DNA of 64,000 nucleotides from contig NZ_CP093337.1 in NCBI RefSeq assembly GCF_022637395.1, forward strand, positions 124,001 through 188,000, in the 5' to 3' direction. The notes beneath the pieces are model-generated. The model was not told the origin of the DNA and searched no databases. It saw only the letters and a program-made list of their open reading frames with translations. The stretch comes from Shinella sp. H4-D48 (GTDB taxonomy: Bacteria > Pseudomonadota > Alphaproteobacteria > Rhizobiales > Rhizobiaceae). Below are positions 44,456 to 54,411 of this stretch, one piece after another. Made by a program: the position numbers and the translations under genes. Position 1 is the first letter of the stretch, and each line of letters opens with the position of its first letter.

Positions 44456-45709
44456 ATGAAGACGGATGTCATCGTTCTCGGTGCGGGCGTGGTCGGCATT
44501 TCGACCGCGATCCATCTGGCGCGGCGCGGCAAGTCCGTGGTGCTGGTCGACCGGCGCGGCGCGGCGGAAGAGACCTCCTATGGCAATGCCGGGCTCATCC
44601 AGCGCGAGGGTGTTTTCCCCTACGGCTTCCCGCACGATTTCGGCGCGCTGTTCCGCTATGCGCTGAACAACACGATCGACGCGCATTACCATCTCTCGGC
44701 CATTCCGGGCATCATTCCGTTTCTCGCCCGTTACTGGTGGCATTCCGGCTTCCGCCAGCATCAGAGCATCGCCCATCTCTATGCGCCGTTGATCGAGAAC
44801 TCGATTTCCGAACATGCCGACCTTATTGCCGCATCCGGTGCGGACGATCTCATCCGCAAGGATGGCTGGATGAAGGTGTTCCGTTCGGAGAAGGAGCGCG
44901 ACAAGGCCTATGCGGATGCGGAAAAGCTCTCCGCGAATTTCGGCGTCAACCATCAGAAGCTGACGACGGCGGAAGTGGCGGCGGCCGAACCGTCCATCCG
45001 CGCCGATCTCACAGGCGGCCTGCGCTGGACCGATCCATGGTCGATCCTCGATCCGCAAGCTCTTCTGAAGCGCTATCTCGCCTATTTCCAGTCGCTGGGC
45101 GGGCAGCTGAAGGCGGGCGACGCCGCGACCATCGAACATGTGCTGGAAGGCGAAGGCTGGCGCATCGCCACACCGGACGGGCCTCTGGAGGGCAGGGAGG
45201 TCGTCGTGGCGCTCGGCCCGTGGGCCGATACGGTAACACGCAAGCTCGGCTATCGCTTCCCGCTCGCCGTCAAGCGTGGCTATCACATGCATTACGGCGC
45301 GCAGGAGGGGGCTACGCTCAACAACTGGGTGCTGGATGCCGAGCGCGGCTATTTCCTTGCGCCGATGAACCAAGGCATTCGCCTCACCACGGGTGCGGAA
45401 TTCGCGCGGCGTGACACGCGCAAGACGCCGGTGCAGCTGCGCCGGGCCGAAAAGGTTGCGCGCGAGTTCTTTCCGCTTGCCGAACGTCGCGACGAGGAGC
45501 CGTGGATGGGCTCGCGTCCCTGCACCCCCGACATGATGCCCGTCATCGGCAAGGCTCCGCGCCATTCCGGCCTGTGGTTCGCCTTCGGCCACGCCCATCA
45601 TGGCATGACGCTGGGGCCGATTACCGGCCGCGTGCTGGCCGAGAAGATGCTGGGCGAGCGCACGGTCATCAATATCGGCCCCTACCGGCCGGAGCGGTTC
45701 ATCGCCTGA
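44456..45709 (+). CDS. D-amino acid dehydrogenase-like FAD oxidoreductase (DadA family)
   Basis: 417 residues. FAD motif VIVLGAGVVGISTAIHLARRGKSV and DRRGAAEETSYGNAGLIQ (the DadA S-x-GNAG block). Later LGPWADTV, RGYHMHYG, GAEFARRDTRKTP, and SRPCTPDMMPVIG, then GHAHHGMTLGPITGR near the C-terminus. Such enzymes dehydrogenate D-amino acids into the respiratory chain. It lies downstream of the GntR gene by about 40 bp. The substrate is unknown; in this neighbourhood D-lysine, D-alanine or proline-like compounds are candidates. Confidence 0.85.
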   Translation: MKTDVIVLGAGVVGISTAIHLARRGKSVVLVDRRGAAEETSYGNAGLIQREGVFPYGFPHDFGALFRYALNNTIDAHYHLSAIPGIIPFLARYWWHSGFRQHQSIAHLYAPLIENSISEHADLIAASGADDLIRKDGWMKVFRSEKERDKAYADAEKLSANFGVNHQKLTTAEVAAAEPSIRADLTGGLRWTDPWSILDPQALLKRYLAYFQSLGGQLKAGDAATIEHVLEGEGWRIATPDGPLEGREVVVALGPWADTVTRKLGYRFPLAVKRGYHMHYGAQEGATLNNWVLDAERGYFLAPMNQGIRLTTGAEFARRDTRKTPVQLRRAEKVAREFFPLAERRDEEPWMGSRPCTPDMMPVIGKAPRHSGLWFAFGHAHHGMTLGPITGRVLAEKMLGERTVINIGPYRPERFIA

Positions 45710-45715
45710 GGGTGC

Positions 45716-46156
45716 CTACCGCCTGATCCGCGTCGACAGGATGATCGACGACAGCGTGCGCTCCACACCCTCGATTTCACCGATCCGGTCGATCAGGTGG
45801 TCGAGTTCGGCAATCGATGCCGCCTCCACGACGGCGATGAGGTCGAAGCTGCCGCTGACCGAGTGCAACGTGCGCACGGCCGAGATGGCGTGCAGTTCCG
45901 TCGTGATGCGCGCCAGCGTCTTCGGCGCGATGGTGATGAGCACATGGGCCTTCACCATGCCGCTCTCATAGGCGTCGGAGAGTTTAACCCCATAGCCGGC
46001 GATCACGCCGTCCCGTTCGAGGCGGTCGATCTTCGCCTGTACGGTGGTGCGCGAAAGGCCGAGCCTGCGGGCGATGGTCGCGGTCTGCTCGCGGGCGTTC
46101 TCGCTGAGGATGGCGAGGAGTTCGCGGTCCTTGGCGCCTAGCGTCGAAATGCTCAT
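45716..46156 (-). CDS. Lrp/AsnC-family regulator
   Basis: About 146 residues if begun at the ATG whose complement is 46154-46156 (MSIST); an upstream in-frame ATG at 46186 adds 10. The HTH region is LGAKDRELLAIL, IARRLGLSRTTVQAKIDRLERDGVI; the RAM/ligand domain is SGSFDLIAVVEA and GEIEGVERTLSSI. It is divergent from the saccharopine dehydrogenase gene with about 110 bp between, so it is the likely amino-acid-sensing (possibly lysine) regulator of that gene. Confidence 0.9.
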   Translation of the reverse strand: MSISTLGAKDRELLAILSENAREQTATIARRLGLSRTTVQAKIDRLERDGVIAGYGVKLSDAYESGMVKAHVLITIAPKTLARITTELHAISAVRTLHSVSGSFDLIAVVEAASIAELDHLIDRIGEIEGVERTLSSIILSTRIRR

Positions 46157-46268
46157 CTTCACCGTCATTTTGCCGATACTGGTCATGTATTATGTCATGT
46201 ATGGCGCTTTAAATCGACAGGTCTCACCTCCAAAATGCGTGCATCAGTTCATGCCGGAGGGAAATCAC

Positions 46269-47369
46269 ATGAAGGACATCGTCGTCATCGGCGCAGGCAA
46301 GATCGGCTCGACCATCGCGCGCATGCTGGCTCATAGCGGAGATTACCGCGTTACCGTCGCGGACCGGTCCGAGGAGCAGCTTGCCGCCATCGAGCGCCAT
46401 TCCTCCGTATCGACCGCCGTTGTCGACATCGCCGACGCGGCCGCCATGAAAGCCCTTCTGGCCGGCAAGTTCGCCGTTCTCTCGGCTGCGCCCTATCACT
46501 TGACGGTCGCGATTGCCGAAGCTGCCGCCGCTGCCGGCGTGCACTATCTCGACCTGACCGAGGATGTCGAATCCACCCGCCAGGTCAAGCGCATCGCCGA
46601 AAACGCCAAGACGGCCTTCATTCCGCAGTGTGGTCTTGCGCCGGGCTTCATCTCCATCGTCGCCAACGATCTCGCCAGCCGCTTCGATACGCTCGAAAGC
46701 GTGCGCATGCGCGTTGGCGCTCTGCCGCAATACCCGTCCAACGCGCTGAACTATAACCTGACCTGGAGCACGGACGGGGTCATCAACGAATATATCGAGC
46801 CCTGCGAGGCCATCGTCGAAAGCGCGCTGATCGAAGTTCCGGCGCTGGAAGAGCGCGAGGAATTCTCGCTCGACGGCGTGACCTACGAAGCCTTCAACAC
46901 GTCGGGCGGGCTGGGCACGCTCTGCGAGACGCTGAAGGGCAAGGTGCGCACGCTGAACTACAAGACGATCCGCTATCCCGGTCATGCCGCCATCATGAAG
47001 GCGCTCCTGAACGACCTCGGCCTGCGCCACCGCCGCGAAGTCCTCAAGGATATCTTCGAGAATGCACTGCCGACCACCACGCAGGATGTCGTCATCATCT
47101 TCGTAACGGTTTCCGGCCGCAAGGGCGGCCGCCTGATCCAGGAAACCTATGCCAACAAGGTCTACAGCGCGCCCATCGCCGGTGTCCTGCATTCCGCCAT
47201 CCAGATCACCACGGCCGGTTCGATCTGCGCCGTGCTCGACATGCTCGCCGACGGAACGTTGCGCGCCGAGGGCTTTGTCCGCCAGGAAGAAATCGCACTC
47301 GACGCCTTCCTCGCCAACCGCTTCGGCCATCATTACGCGCAGGAGCAGCACGGCGCCCGCGCGGCCTGA
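46269..47369 (+). CDS. Saccharopine dehydrogenase family protein (lysine degradation)
   Basis: 366 residues from ATG 46269, preceded by GGAGGG. N-terminal Rossmann motif VVIGAGKIGSTIARMLAHSG; LSAAPYHLTVAIAEAA and GVHYLDLTED; the CGLAPGFISIVAND block and SGGLGTLCETL are the saccharopine dehydrogenase C-terminal-domain pattern. The family cleaves saccharopine to glutamate and 2-aminoadipate semialdehyde with NAD. The semialdehyde dehydrogenase and all following steps are encoded convergently just downstream. A lysine-ketoglutarate reductase is not visible in the window, so the upstream partner is unidentified. Confidence 0.85.
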   Translation: MKDIVVIGAGKIGSTIARMLAHSGDYRVTVADRSEEQLAAIERHSSVSTAVVDIADAAAMKALLAGKFAVLSAAPYHLTVAIAEAAAAAGVHYLDLTEDVESTRQVKRIAENAKTAFIPQCGLAPGFISIVANDLASRFDTLESVRMRVGALPQYPSNALNYNLTWSTDGVINEYIEPCEAIVESALIEVPALEEREEFSLDGVTYEAFNTSGGLGTLCETLKGKVRTLNYKTIRYPGHAAIMKALLNDLGLRHRREVLKDIFENALPTTTQDVVIIFVTVSGRKGGRLIQETYANKVYSAPIAGVLHSAIQITTAGSICAVLDMLADGTLRAEGFVRQEEIALDAFLANRFGHHYAQEQHGARAA

Positions 47370-47387
47370 CCGGTAAAACCCATTGAG

Positions 47388-47415
47388 CGCCCCGACCGAA
47401 AGGCCGGGGCGTTTT
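47388..47415 (+). terminator. Terminator after saccharopine dehydrogenase gene
   Basis: CGCCCCGACC (47388-47397), GAAA loop, GGCCGGGGCG, then TTTT at 47412-47415. The stem has one A/C mismatch. Confidence 0.85.
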
Positions 47416-47476
47416 CACGATCGTGGCTCGGCCGCGGGGAAGAGAGACGCCGCAAAGGCGCGAAACAACAAAAATG

Positions 47477-47502
47477 GGGCCTCTCGCGAGGCCCTTTTCT
47501 TT
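47477..47502 (+). terminator. Second plus-strand hairpin with T-rich tail
   Basis: GGGCCTC (47477-47483), loop TCGC, GAGGCCC (47488-47494), then TTTTCTTT. It lies 60 bp beyond the first terminator, which leaves 47416-47476 as a possible tiny independent transcript or simply a backup terminator. Confidence 0.75.
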
Positions 47503-47565
47503 GTGCGTAAGGAGAGGTCCTGAGGCCGGCCCCTGGGGCCGGGTCAAGCTGCGTCTGCCGGCACG

Positions 47566-47595
47566 AAAAACCCGCCGCAGACGGGCTGCGGCGGG
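47566..47595 (-). terminator. Terminator of the minus-strand lysine operon
   Basis: CCCGCCGCA (47571-47579) and TGCGGCGGG (47587-47595) form a perfect 9-bp stem. On the minus strand it is followed by TTTTT (complement of 47566-47570). It lies 24 bp after the aminotransferase stop. Confidence 0.9.
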
Positions 47596-47619
47596 TCTCA
47601 GAAAGTCGATGAATGCGAT

Positions 47620-48858
<1,239 letters not shown>

Positions 48859-50382
48859 TTACTCGATATCGAAGGAGACGCCCTGGGCGAGCGGCAGGGC
48901 CTTCGAATAGTTCACCGTGTTGGTCGCGCGGCGCATATAGGCCTTCCACGCGTCCGAGCCGGATTCGCGGCCGCCGCCGGTTTCCTTCTCGCCGCCGAAT
49001 GCGCCGCCGATCTCGGCGCCCGAGGTGCCGATATTGACATTGGCGATGCCGCAATCCGAGCCGTCGGCCGAGAGGAAGCGTTCGGCTTCCTGGACGTTGA
49101 GCGTGAAGATCGACGAGGAGAGACCGGCCGAGACAGCGTTGTGGTCATCCAGCACGGCGTCGAAGTCGGAATACTTCATGACGTAGAGGATCGGCGCGAA
49201 GGTCTCTTCGAGAACCGGGCCGGCCTGCTTGGGCATTTCGACGATGGCGGGCTTCACATAATAAGCCGTGTCCTTGCCGGCGTCGGCAACGCGTTCACCA
49301 CCGGTAACGGAACCGCCTTCGGCCTTGGCCGCTTCCAGCGCCTTCTGCATGTTGTCGAAGGCCTGCTTGTCGACGAGCGGACCGACGAGGGCGGAGGTTT
49401 CCAGCGGGTTGCCGACCGAAACGCTCGTATAGGCCTTCTTCAGACGCGGCACGAGCTGGTCGTAGACGCTGTCATGCACGAAGAGGCGGCGCAGCGTCGT
49501 GCAGCGCTGGCCGGCGGTGCCCATTGCACCGAAGGCAATCGCGCGCAACGCCATGTCGAGATCGGCCGAGGGGCAGACGATGCCGGCATTGTTGCCGCCG
49601 AGTTCGAGGATCGAGCGGGCAAAACGCTTGGCGAGGCGGGGGCCGACTTCCTTGCCCATGCGGGTGGAGCCGGTGGCCGAGACGAGCGCGACCTTGTGGT
49701 TGTCGACGAGGGCTTCACCGATGGCGCGGTCGCCGATGAGAACCTGGCTGAGGTTCGCCGGCGCATCACCGAAGCGGGCGAGCGCGCGCTCCAGAATGGC
49801 CTGGCTGGCGAGTGCCGTCAGCGGAGTCTTTTCAGAGGGCTTCCAGACGATGGCGTTGCCAGCGACGAGCGCCAGAGCGGCGTTCCACGACCAGACAGCG
49901 ACCGGGAAATTGAAGGCCGAGATGATGCCGACGACGCCGAGCGGATGCCAGGTTTCCATCATGCGATGGCCGGGGCGCTCGGTGGCGATCGTCAGACCGT
50001 AGAGCTGGCGGGAAAGACCGACGGCGAAATCGCAGATGTCGATCATTTCCTGCACTTCGCCGAGGCCTTCGGACGTGATCTTGCCGGCTTCGATGGAAAC
50101 GAGACGGCCGAGGTCGCCCTTGGCGGCGCGCAGCTCTTCGCCAAGCAGGCGCACGAGTTCGCCGCGCTTGGGGGCCGGCACGAGGCGCCATTCCCTGAAG
50201 GCTTCGTGGGCGGCGTCGATGGCCTTGTCGGTCTCTGCGCCCGAAACGGTCTTCAGCTTGCCGATCTCTTCGCCGCTGACCGGGCTGTAGGAGGCCATGT
50301 CGCCACCCTGCCAGGCGCTACGGGCAACGCCCAGCTTGTCGAGAAGGGCTTCGGTTTCCTTTTTCACGTCGACTGTCGTCAT
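48859..50382 (-). CDS. amaB: 2-Aminoadipate semialdehyde (piperideine-6-carboxylate) dehydrogenase, ALDH7/AmaB type
   Basis: 507 residues. It follows the ALDH7A1/antiquitin group: PSEKTPLTALA, VSATGSTRMGKEV, catalytic Glu260 in ELGGNNAG and Cys294 in GQRCTTLRR, AFNFPVAVWSWNAALALV with Asn158, and C-terminal FGGEKETGGGRESGSDAW, YMRR. It oxidises 2-aminoadipate 6-semialdehyde, in equilibrium with piperideine-6-carboxylate, to 2-aminoadipate with NAD. The product feeds the neighbouring aminotransferase. Both the saccharopine and pipecolate routes meet at this step. Confidence 0.9.
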   Translation of the reverse strand: MTTVDVKKETEALLDKLGVARSAWQGGDMASYSPVSGEEIGKLKTVSGAETDKAIDAAHEAFREWRLVPAPKRGELVRLLGEELRAAKGDLGRLVSIEAGKITSEGLGEVQEMIDICDFAVGLSRQLYGLTIATERPGHRMMETWHPLGVVGIISAFNFPVAVWSWNAALALVAGNAIVWKPSEKTPLTALASQAILERALARFGDAPANLSQVLIGDRAIGEALVDNHKVALVSATGSTRMGKEVGPRLAKRFARSILELGGNNAGIVCPSADLDMALRAIAFGAMGTAGQRCTTLRRLFVHDSVYDQLVPRLKKAYTSVSVGNPLETSALVGPLVDKQAFDNMQKALEAAKAEGGSVTGGERVADAGKDTAYYVKPAIVEMPKQAGPVLEETFAPILYVMKYSDFDAVLDDHNAVSAGLSSSIFTLNVQEAERFLSADGSDCGIANVNIGTSGAEIGGAFGGEKETGGGRESGSDAWKAYMRRATNTVNYSKALPLAQGVSFDIE

Positions 50383-50402
50383 GGGGTATCTCCCTGAGTT
50401 TC

Positions 50403-51836
50403 TTAGAAGGTGATAGCGCCGAGCGTTGCCGGCGAGGTGATTGTTTTCAGACCGGCCGCAAGTTCGCGGATCTTTTCCGGGGTGTATTGGTCGTAAAATA
50501 CCTGGTTCTTGCGGCCGATGGCGTGTTCCGCGCTGAAGCTGCCGCCGAACTGCTCCACAGCGACTGAGAAGACCCAGGCGCGCAAATCCGCCTCGAAATC
50601 GGGATCGGCAATCCGCGGATCGTTCTTCGCGACGACGAGGTTGAAGTGCACGCCGCCATCGCCGATATGGCCGAAATCGCAGATGGTGACGTCCTCGAAA
50701 TGCTCGGGCATTTGCACCTTCATATGGGCAAGGAACGGCATGATGTCACCCCGGCGGAAGGACAGATCGAAGGCGATCAATCGTCCGCTATGTTTCACAC
50801 CTTCCGACAGCGCGTGGCGCAACGCCCATATTTCGTGTGGCGGGCCGACAAAGGCATCTGCGAGCGGCGCGTCGTCGCGCTCCCAGATGGTAGCAAGCAC
50901 CTCTTCCAGCACCGCATCGAGCGGCTGTTCGCCCTCGCGCGGTGGGGTTGAGCGGGAGATTTCAGCGAGGATCACGAAATCCGGTACGATGCCGCCCTGG
51001 AAGGGATTGCGCAGCGAGGGGACGTGATCGAGTGCCGCGCTGATCGCGTTGTCGGACATGCCCTCGAAGGCCGAGAGGTAGCCGCCGAGCGCGTCTTCCA
51101 TGGCCACCAGCAGCGTCGCGACCTGCTCGCGCGAGGAGGGCACCAGCAGGGCGGTTGCCGACTGCTTCGGCGCGGGCTCAAGGTTCAAGACGCATTCGGT
51201 GACAATGCCGAAGGCGCCCGAGGTGCCGATGAAGAGCTGCTTCCAGTCCACGCCCGTATTGTTCTTGCGCAGGTCTGATGAAAGGTCGAGCACGGTGCCG
51301 GCCTCGTCGGCGAGCACGATGGTTAGGCCGAGCGTGTTGCGGCGCACGTCGCCATAGCGCAGGAAACGCGAGCCGCCGGTATTCGTCGCGATCATGCCGC
51401 CGAGGCGGGGATCGGCGCCGAGGTCGATCGGGAAGAACAGGCCGGTGTCCTCGAGCTTGCCGTTGAGGTCGGAGAGGCGAAGGCCCGCGCCTGCCTTTAC
51501 GGAACGGTTCACCCGGTCGAGCTCGAAGGGTGCCGTCAGGCGGTCCAGGCTCAGCACGCCCTGGCGGCCGCTGTCATCGGGTGTCGAGCCGGAGACAAGG
51601 CCGGTATTGCCGGATTGCGGGACAAGCGCGATGCCGTTCTGCACGCAATAGGCCACCACGGCGGAGGTCTCGGCGGTCGAGGCGGGGCGGGCGACAAAGG
51701 CGGCGCGTCCCTTGTCGTAGCGCGCGCCGGTCTCATAGGCCGCCATGTCGCCGGACGCGGTGAGAAGGCCCTTCTCGCCGAGCAGGTTTGTCAGGGCCTC
51801 GATATGGCGTGCTTCGATCATGCTGGTGTCCGTCAC
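50403..51836 (-). CDS. D-2-hydroxyglutarate dehydrogenase-like FAD-linked oxidase
   Basis: 477 residues from a GTG that overlaps the hglS stop as GTGA; ATG five codons in is an alternative. FAD_binding_4 domain has PQSGNTGLVSGSTPDD and LGADPRLGGMIATNTGGSRFLRYG. The FAD-oxidase_C domain has CDFGHIGDGGVHFNLVV (metal His residues) and FSAEHAIGRKNQ. This is the single-subunit D2HGDH/Dld2/GlcD class rather than the 1,000-residue YdiJ class. Next to HglS, which makes D-2-hydroxyglutarate, it should return that product to 2-oxoglutarate. Confidence 0.88.
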   Translation of the reverse strand: MTDTSMIEARHIEALTNLLGEKGLLTASGDMAAYETGARYDKGRAAFVARPASTAETSAVVAYCVQNGIALVPQSGNTGLVSGSTPDDSGRQGVLSLDRLTAPFELDRVNRSVKAGAGLRLSDLNGKLEDTGLFFPIDLGADPRLGGMIATNTGGSRFLRYGDVRRNTLGLTIVLADEAGTVLDLSSDLRKNNTGVDWKQLFIGTSGAFGIVTECVLNLEPAPKQSATALLVPSSREQVATLLVAMEDALGGYLSAFEGMSDNAISAALDHVPSLRNPFQGGIVPDFVILAEISRSTPPREGEQPLDAVLEEVLATIWERDDAPLADAFVGPPHEIWALRHALSEGVKHSGRLIAFDLSFRRGDIMPFLAHMKVQMPEHFEDVTICDFGHIGDGGVHFNLVVAKNDPRIADPDFEADLRAWVFSVAVEQFGGSFSAEHAIGRKNQVFYDQYTPEKIRELAAGLKTITSPATLGAITF

Positions 51837-53230
51837 TCCGCAGCGGCCGCCATGTTGACGATGCCGAGGCACTTTTCAAGCGAGGCGCGCTCGATGCCGG
51901 CATAGTGTGCGAACTCGTCGAGGACGGTCGCGCCCAGATCGCGCTCGAACATCACCTGGTTGGGGCTTGCGACGAAATCCTGCGTCGCGTCGTCGCCGAG
52001 GTTGGACTGGAAGATGCCCGCGGCGCTGACCGGCAGGAAGTCCTCGTAAACGATCGGATCGAACTGGATAAGCCCCGCCTCGATCGCGGTTTCTAGGTCG
52101 GCGCTGCGGCCGGTAACGGACTGGCCCTTCTTCGTCAGCGCGTAACGGAAATAGCCGAGGCCGGCCTTGCGGATACCGTCCCAGGTATCCGGGAACGCCT
52201 TGAAGACATCGGCAAGGGCAGCTTCGTATTCGGCGGCATTGGAGCCGTCGGCGGCCGGGCGCACGCGGGCGCGGGTGTCGTTCAGGAGCTTGTCATAGAG
52301 CGCGCGGCCCTTCGGGGTCAGCGCCACGCCGCGCTGTTCGATCTCGCCGAAGCGGGCGGTGTGCGAGCCCTCCTGCCAGCCGCCATCGGCGCCGATGAAG
52401 GAGACGGCCTCTTCAAGCGCCTTGAAGGAAGTCTGGCGCAGCAGGATCGAGCAGTTGCGGGTCGGCGGGCCCTCGACGATGGCCTTGGGCGCGATGCCTT
52501 CTTGCGGCATGCGGGCCTGTACCTTGTCGATATCCAGCGTGCGCGGCGTGAGGTGATTGATATGCGGGCCCTTGAAGGAGACGACGTCGGCGATCAGGCG
52601 ATGCGCATCATGCAGCCGCTTGTACATGTCGGTGCTGACGATGGCATGGTCGTGCCAGCGGAAGGTTTCCAGCACTTCAGCCACGAAACGAGCGGCGTCG
52701 GCTGTATCTAGGCCCCCGTCACGCTCGGCCTTTTCGACCAGCCGGACGGCTTCGTCGGTGAAAATCCTGCGCGCGGCGAGCACGTTGGCCGCTTCCCGGC
52801 GCAAGGCCTCGTCGGCGATCAGGTCGAGACGCAGAAGCGAAGTGAAGACGCGGAACGGATTGCGGCTCAGGCTTTCTGCGCCGACCGGCCGGAAGGCGGT
52901 GGAGTGAACCGGCACGCCGGCCGTCGACAGGTCGTAGTAGCCGACCGGGAACATGCCCATGACGGCAAAGACGCGGCGCATCATGGAAAGCTCTTCCGGC
53001 GTACCGAGGCGGATGGCGCCGTGGCGTTCCTCGGAGATGCGGTCGAGTGAATCGGTCGCTTCCAGGCGATCCCTCAAATGCGGATCGGCGGCGAGCGTCT
53101 CGTCGTTGACCCTGGCGACCAGCGCCATCAGCGTGCCATAGGCCGGCACCTCGTCACGATACATGGCCGACATGGCGGCGGAGAAGTCCGAGCGGATCGT
53201 GTCCGCGGAAAGGATCGAATTTGCCTTCAT
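51833..53230 (-). CDS. hglS: 2-Oxoadipate dioxygenase/decarboxylase HglS (DUF1338, YdcJ family)
   Basis: 465 residues from the ATG at 53230, matching Pseudomonas putida HglS (464); an ATG at 53245 is possible. DUF1338 vicinal-oxygen-chelate fold. It includes FRWHDHAIVST with the metal His, SFKGPHINHLTPRTLDID with the second His pair and recognition residues, and PVSAAGIFQSNL with a late Glu-containing YEDFLPVSA segment. HglS uses Fe(II) and O2 to convert 2-oxoadipate to D-2-hydroxyglutarate with CO2 release. First gene of the four-gene minus-strand operon, divergent from a LysR gene. Confidence 0.92.
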   Translation of the reverse strand: MKANSILSADTIRSDFSAAMSAMYRDEVPAYGTLMALVARVNDETLAADPHLRDRLEATDSLDRISEERHGAIRLGTPEELSMMRRVFAVMGMFPVGYYDLSTAGVPVHSTAFRPVGAESLSRNPFRVFTSLLRLDLIADEALRREAANVLAARRIFTDEAVRLVEKAERDGGLDTADAARFVAEVLETFRWHDHAIVSTDMYKRLHDAHRLIADVVSFKGPHINHLTPRTLDIDKVQARMPQEGIAPKAIVEGPPTRNCSILLRQTSFKALEEAVSFIGADGGWQEGSHTARFGEIEQRGVALTPKGRALYDKLLNDTRARVRPAADGSNAAEYEAALADVFKAFPDTWDGIRKAGLGYFRYALTKKGQSVTGRSADLETAIEAGLIQFDPIVYEDFLPVSAAGIFQSNLGDDATQDFVASPNQVMFERDLGATVLDEFAHYAGIERASLEKCLGIVNMAAAAE

Positions 53231-53398
53231 GGGAAGCTGTCTCATCTGTTTGACGCGATTCCGGACGGAAAACCGTTTCACACTTTTCCTGGAATTGCTG
53301 TACAAGGTGGGAGGCCCTGTTCATTCTCAAAACGGATCATACCGGATCGTTTCCTTGAGTGATTGCGACCGTTCTGACTATGTTGATGCGAGGAATGA
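53231..53398. promoter_or_regulatory. hglS - lysR divergent control region
   Basis: 168 bp. The LysR-side half is AT-richer and contains TCATACCGGATCG-type half-sites (about 53336-53350), but no unambiguous T-N11-A dyad was found by eye. It should hold both promoters. Confidence 0.4.
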
Positions 53399-54295
53399 AT
53401 GAAGCTCAGTCGAAGGCTGATCCCTGACGTCACCACGCTGCAGGCGTTCGAATGTGCCGCGCGCCATGGCTCGTTCACGCAGGCCGCGCATGAGCTGAAC
53501 CTTACGCAGAGCGCCGTCAGCCGCCAGATCAAGGATTTGGAGGAGCAGCTCGGCGTCCTGCTCTTCGAGCGCGTGCGCCAGCGCGTGGTGCTGTCGGATG
53601 ACGGGCGGCGCTTCCTGCCGGAAGTGCGCAAGCTGCTCCACCAGACGGAAGAGACCATGCTGCGCGCCATGGCGTCTGCGTCGTCGGAACACAGCCTCGC
53701 CATCGCGACCCTGCCCACCTTCGGCAGCCGCTGGCTGACGCCGCGCATTCCCGGTTTCCTTGCCCAGCATCCCGGCACAATCATCAACATCGCCTCGCGC
53801 TCGGCGCCGTTCGATTTCGACGAGGAGAATTTCGACCTCGCGATCCATTACGGCCAGCCCGTCTGGGCGCGCGCCTCCTGCTCCTATCTGTGCAGCGAGA
53901 TCATCCTGCCGGCGGCAAGTCCGGATCTCCTGAAGTCCTGGGCCCCGTCGGAGCCGAAGGATCTGGAAACGGCGCCGCTGCTGCATCTCGCCACCCGGCC
54001 GAAGCTGTGGGCGCAATGGTTCGAACTGAACGGCGGATCGGCCGACACCGCCTATCGCGGCCACCGCTTCGACCAGTTTTCGATGGTCATCGAATCCGCC
54101 GTGGCCGGCCTCGGCTTCGCGCTCCTGCCGAAATACCTGATCGAGCAGGAGCTTGCGAGCGGCCGCCTCGCCGTCGTCTTCGACCGGCCGATGGAGACGG
54201 AGAACAGCTATTATCTCGTGGTGCCGGAGGGCAAGCTGGAAAACCCGCTCAGCCAGGCTTTCCGGGCCTGGATCGCCGGGCAAGTGCCGGCCTGA
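53399..54295 (+). CDS. LysR-family regulator (GcvA-like) of the lysine operon
   Basis: 298 residues. HTH LQAFECAARHGSFTQAAHELNLTQSAVSRQIKDLEEQLG, written here in part, at residues about 13-50; effector domain with RWLTPRIPGFLAQHPG and DFDEENFDLAIHYG, typical of the GcvA/AmpR subgroup. It is divergent from hglS by 168 bp and lies immediately upstream of the pipecolate-oxidase-like gene, so both are plausible targets. It is not closely related to the two LysR proteins of the aromatic block. Confidence 0.9.
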   Translation: MKLSRRLIPDVTTLQAFECAARHGSFTQAAHELNLTQSAVSRQIKDLEEQLGVLLFERVRQRVVLSDDGRRFLPEVRKLLHQTEETMLRAMASASSEHSLAIATLPTFGSRWLTPRIPGFLAQHPGTIINIASRSAPFDFDEENFDLAIHYGQPVWARASCSYLCSEIILPAASPDLLKSWAPSEPKDLETAPLLHLATRPKLWAQWFELNGGSADTAYRGHRFDQFSMVIESAVAGLGFALLPKYLIEQELASGRLAVVFDRPMETENSYYLVVPEGKLENPLSQAFRAWIAGQVPA

Positions 54296-54411
54296 AACCC
54301 TGCCGGCATCATGCGGCGGGGGCATGACCCGGTTCGCAATTTTTGCTTTAGTGGCGGAGCGGCATGGTCGATGCTGTGCGCACAATCCTCCTTGTGAAAA
54401 GACACACCACC

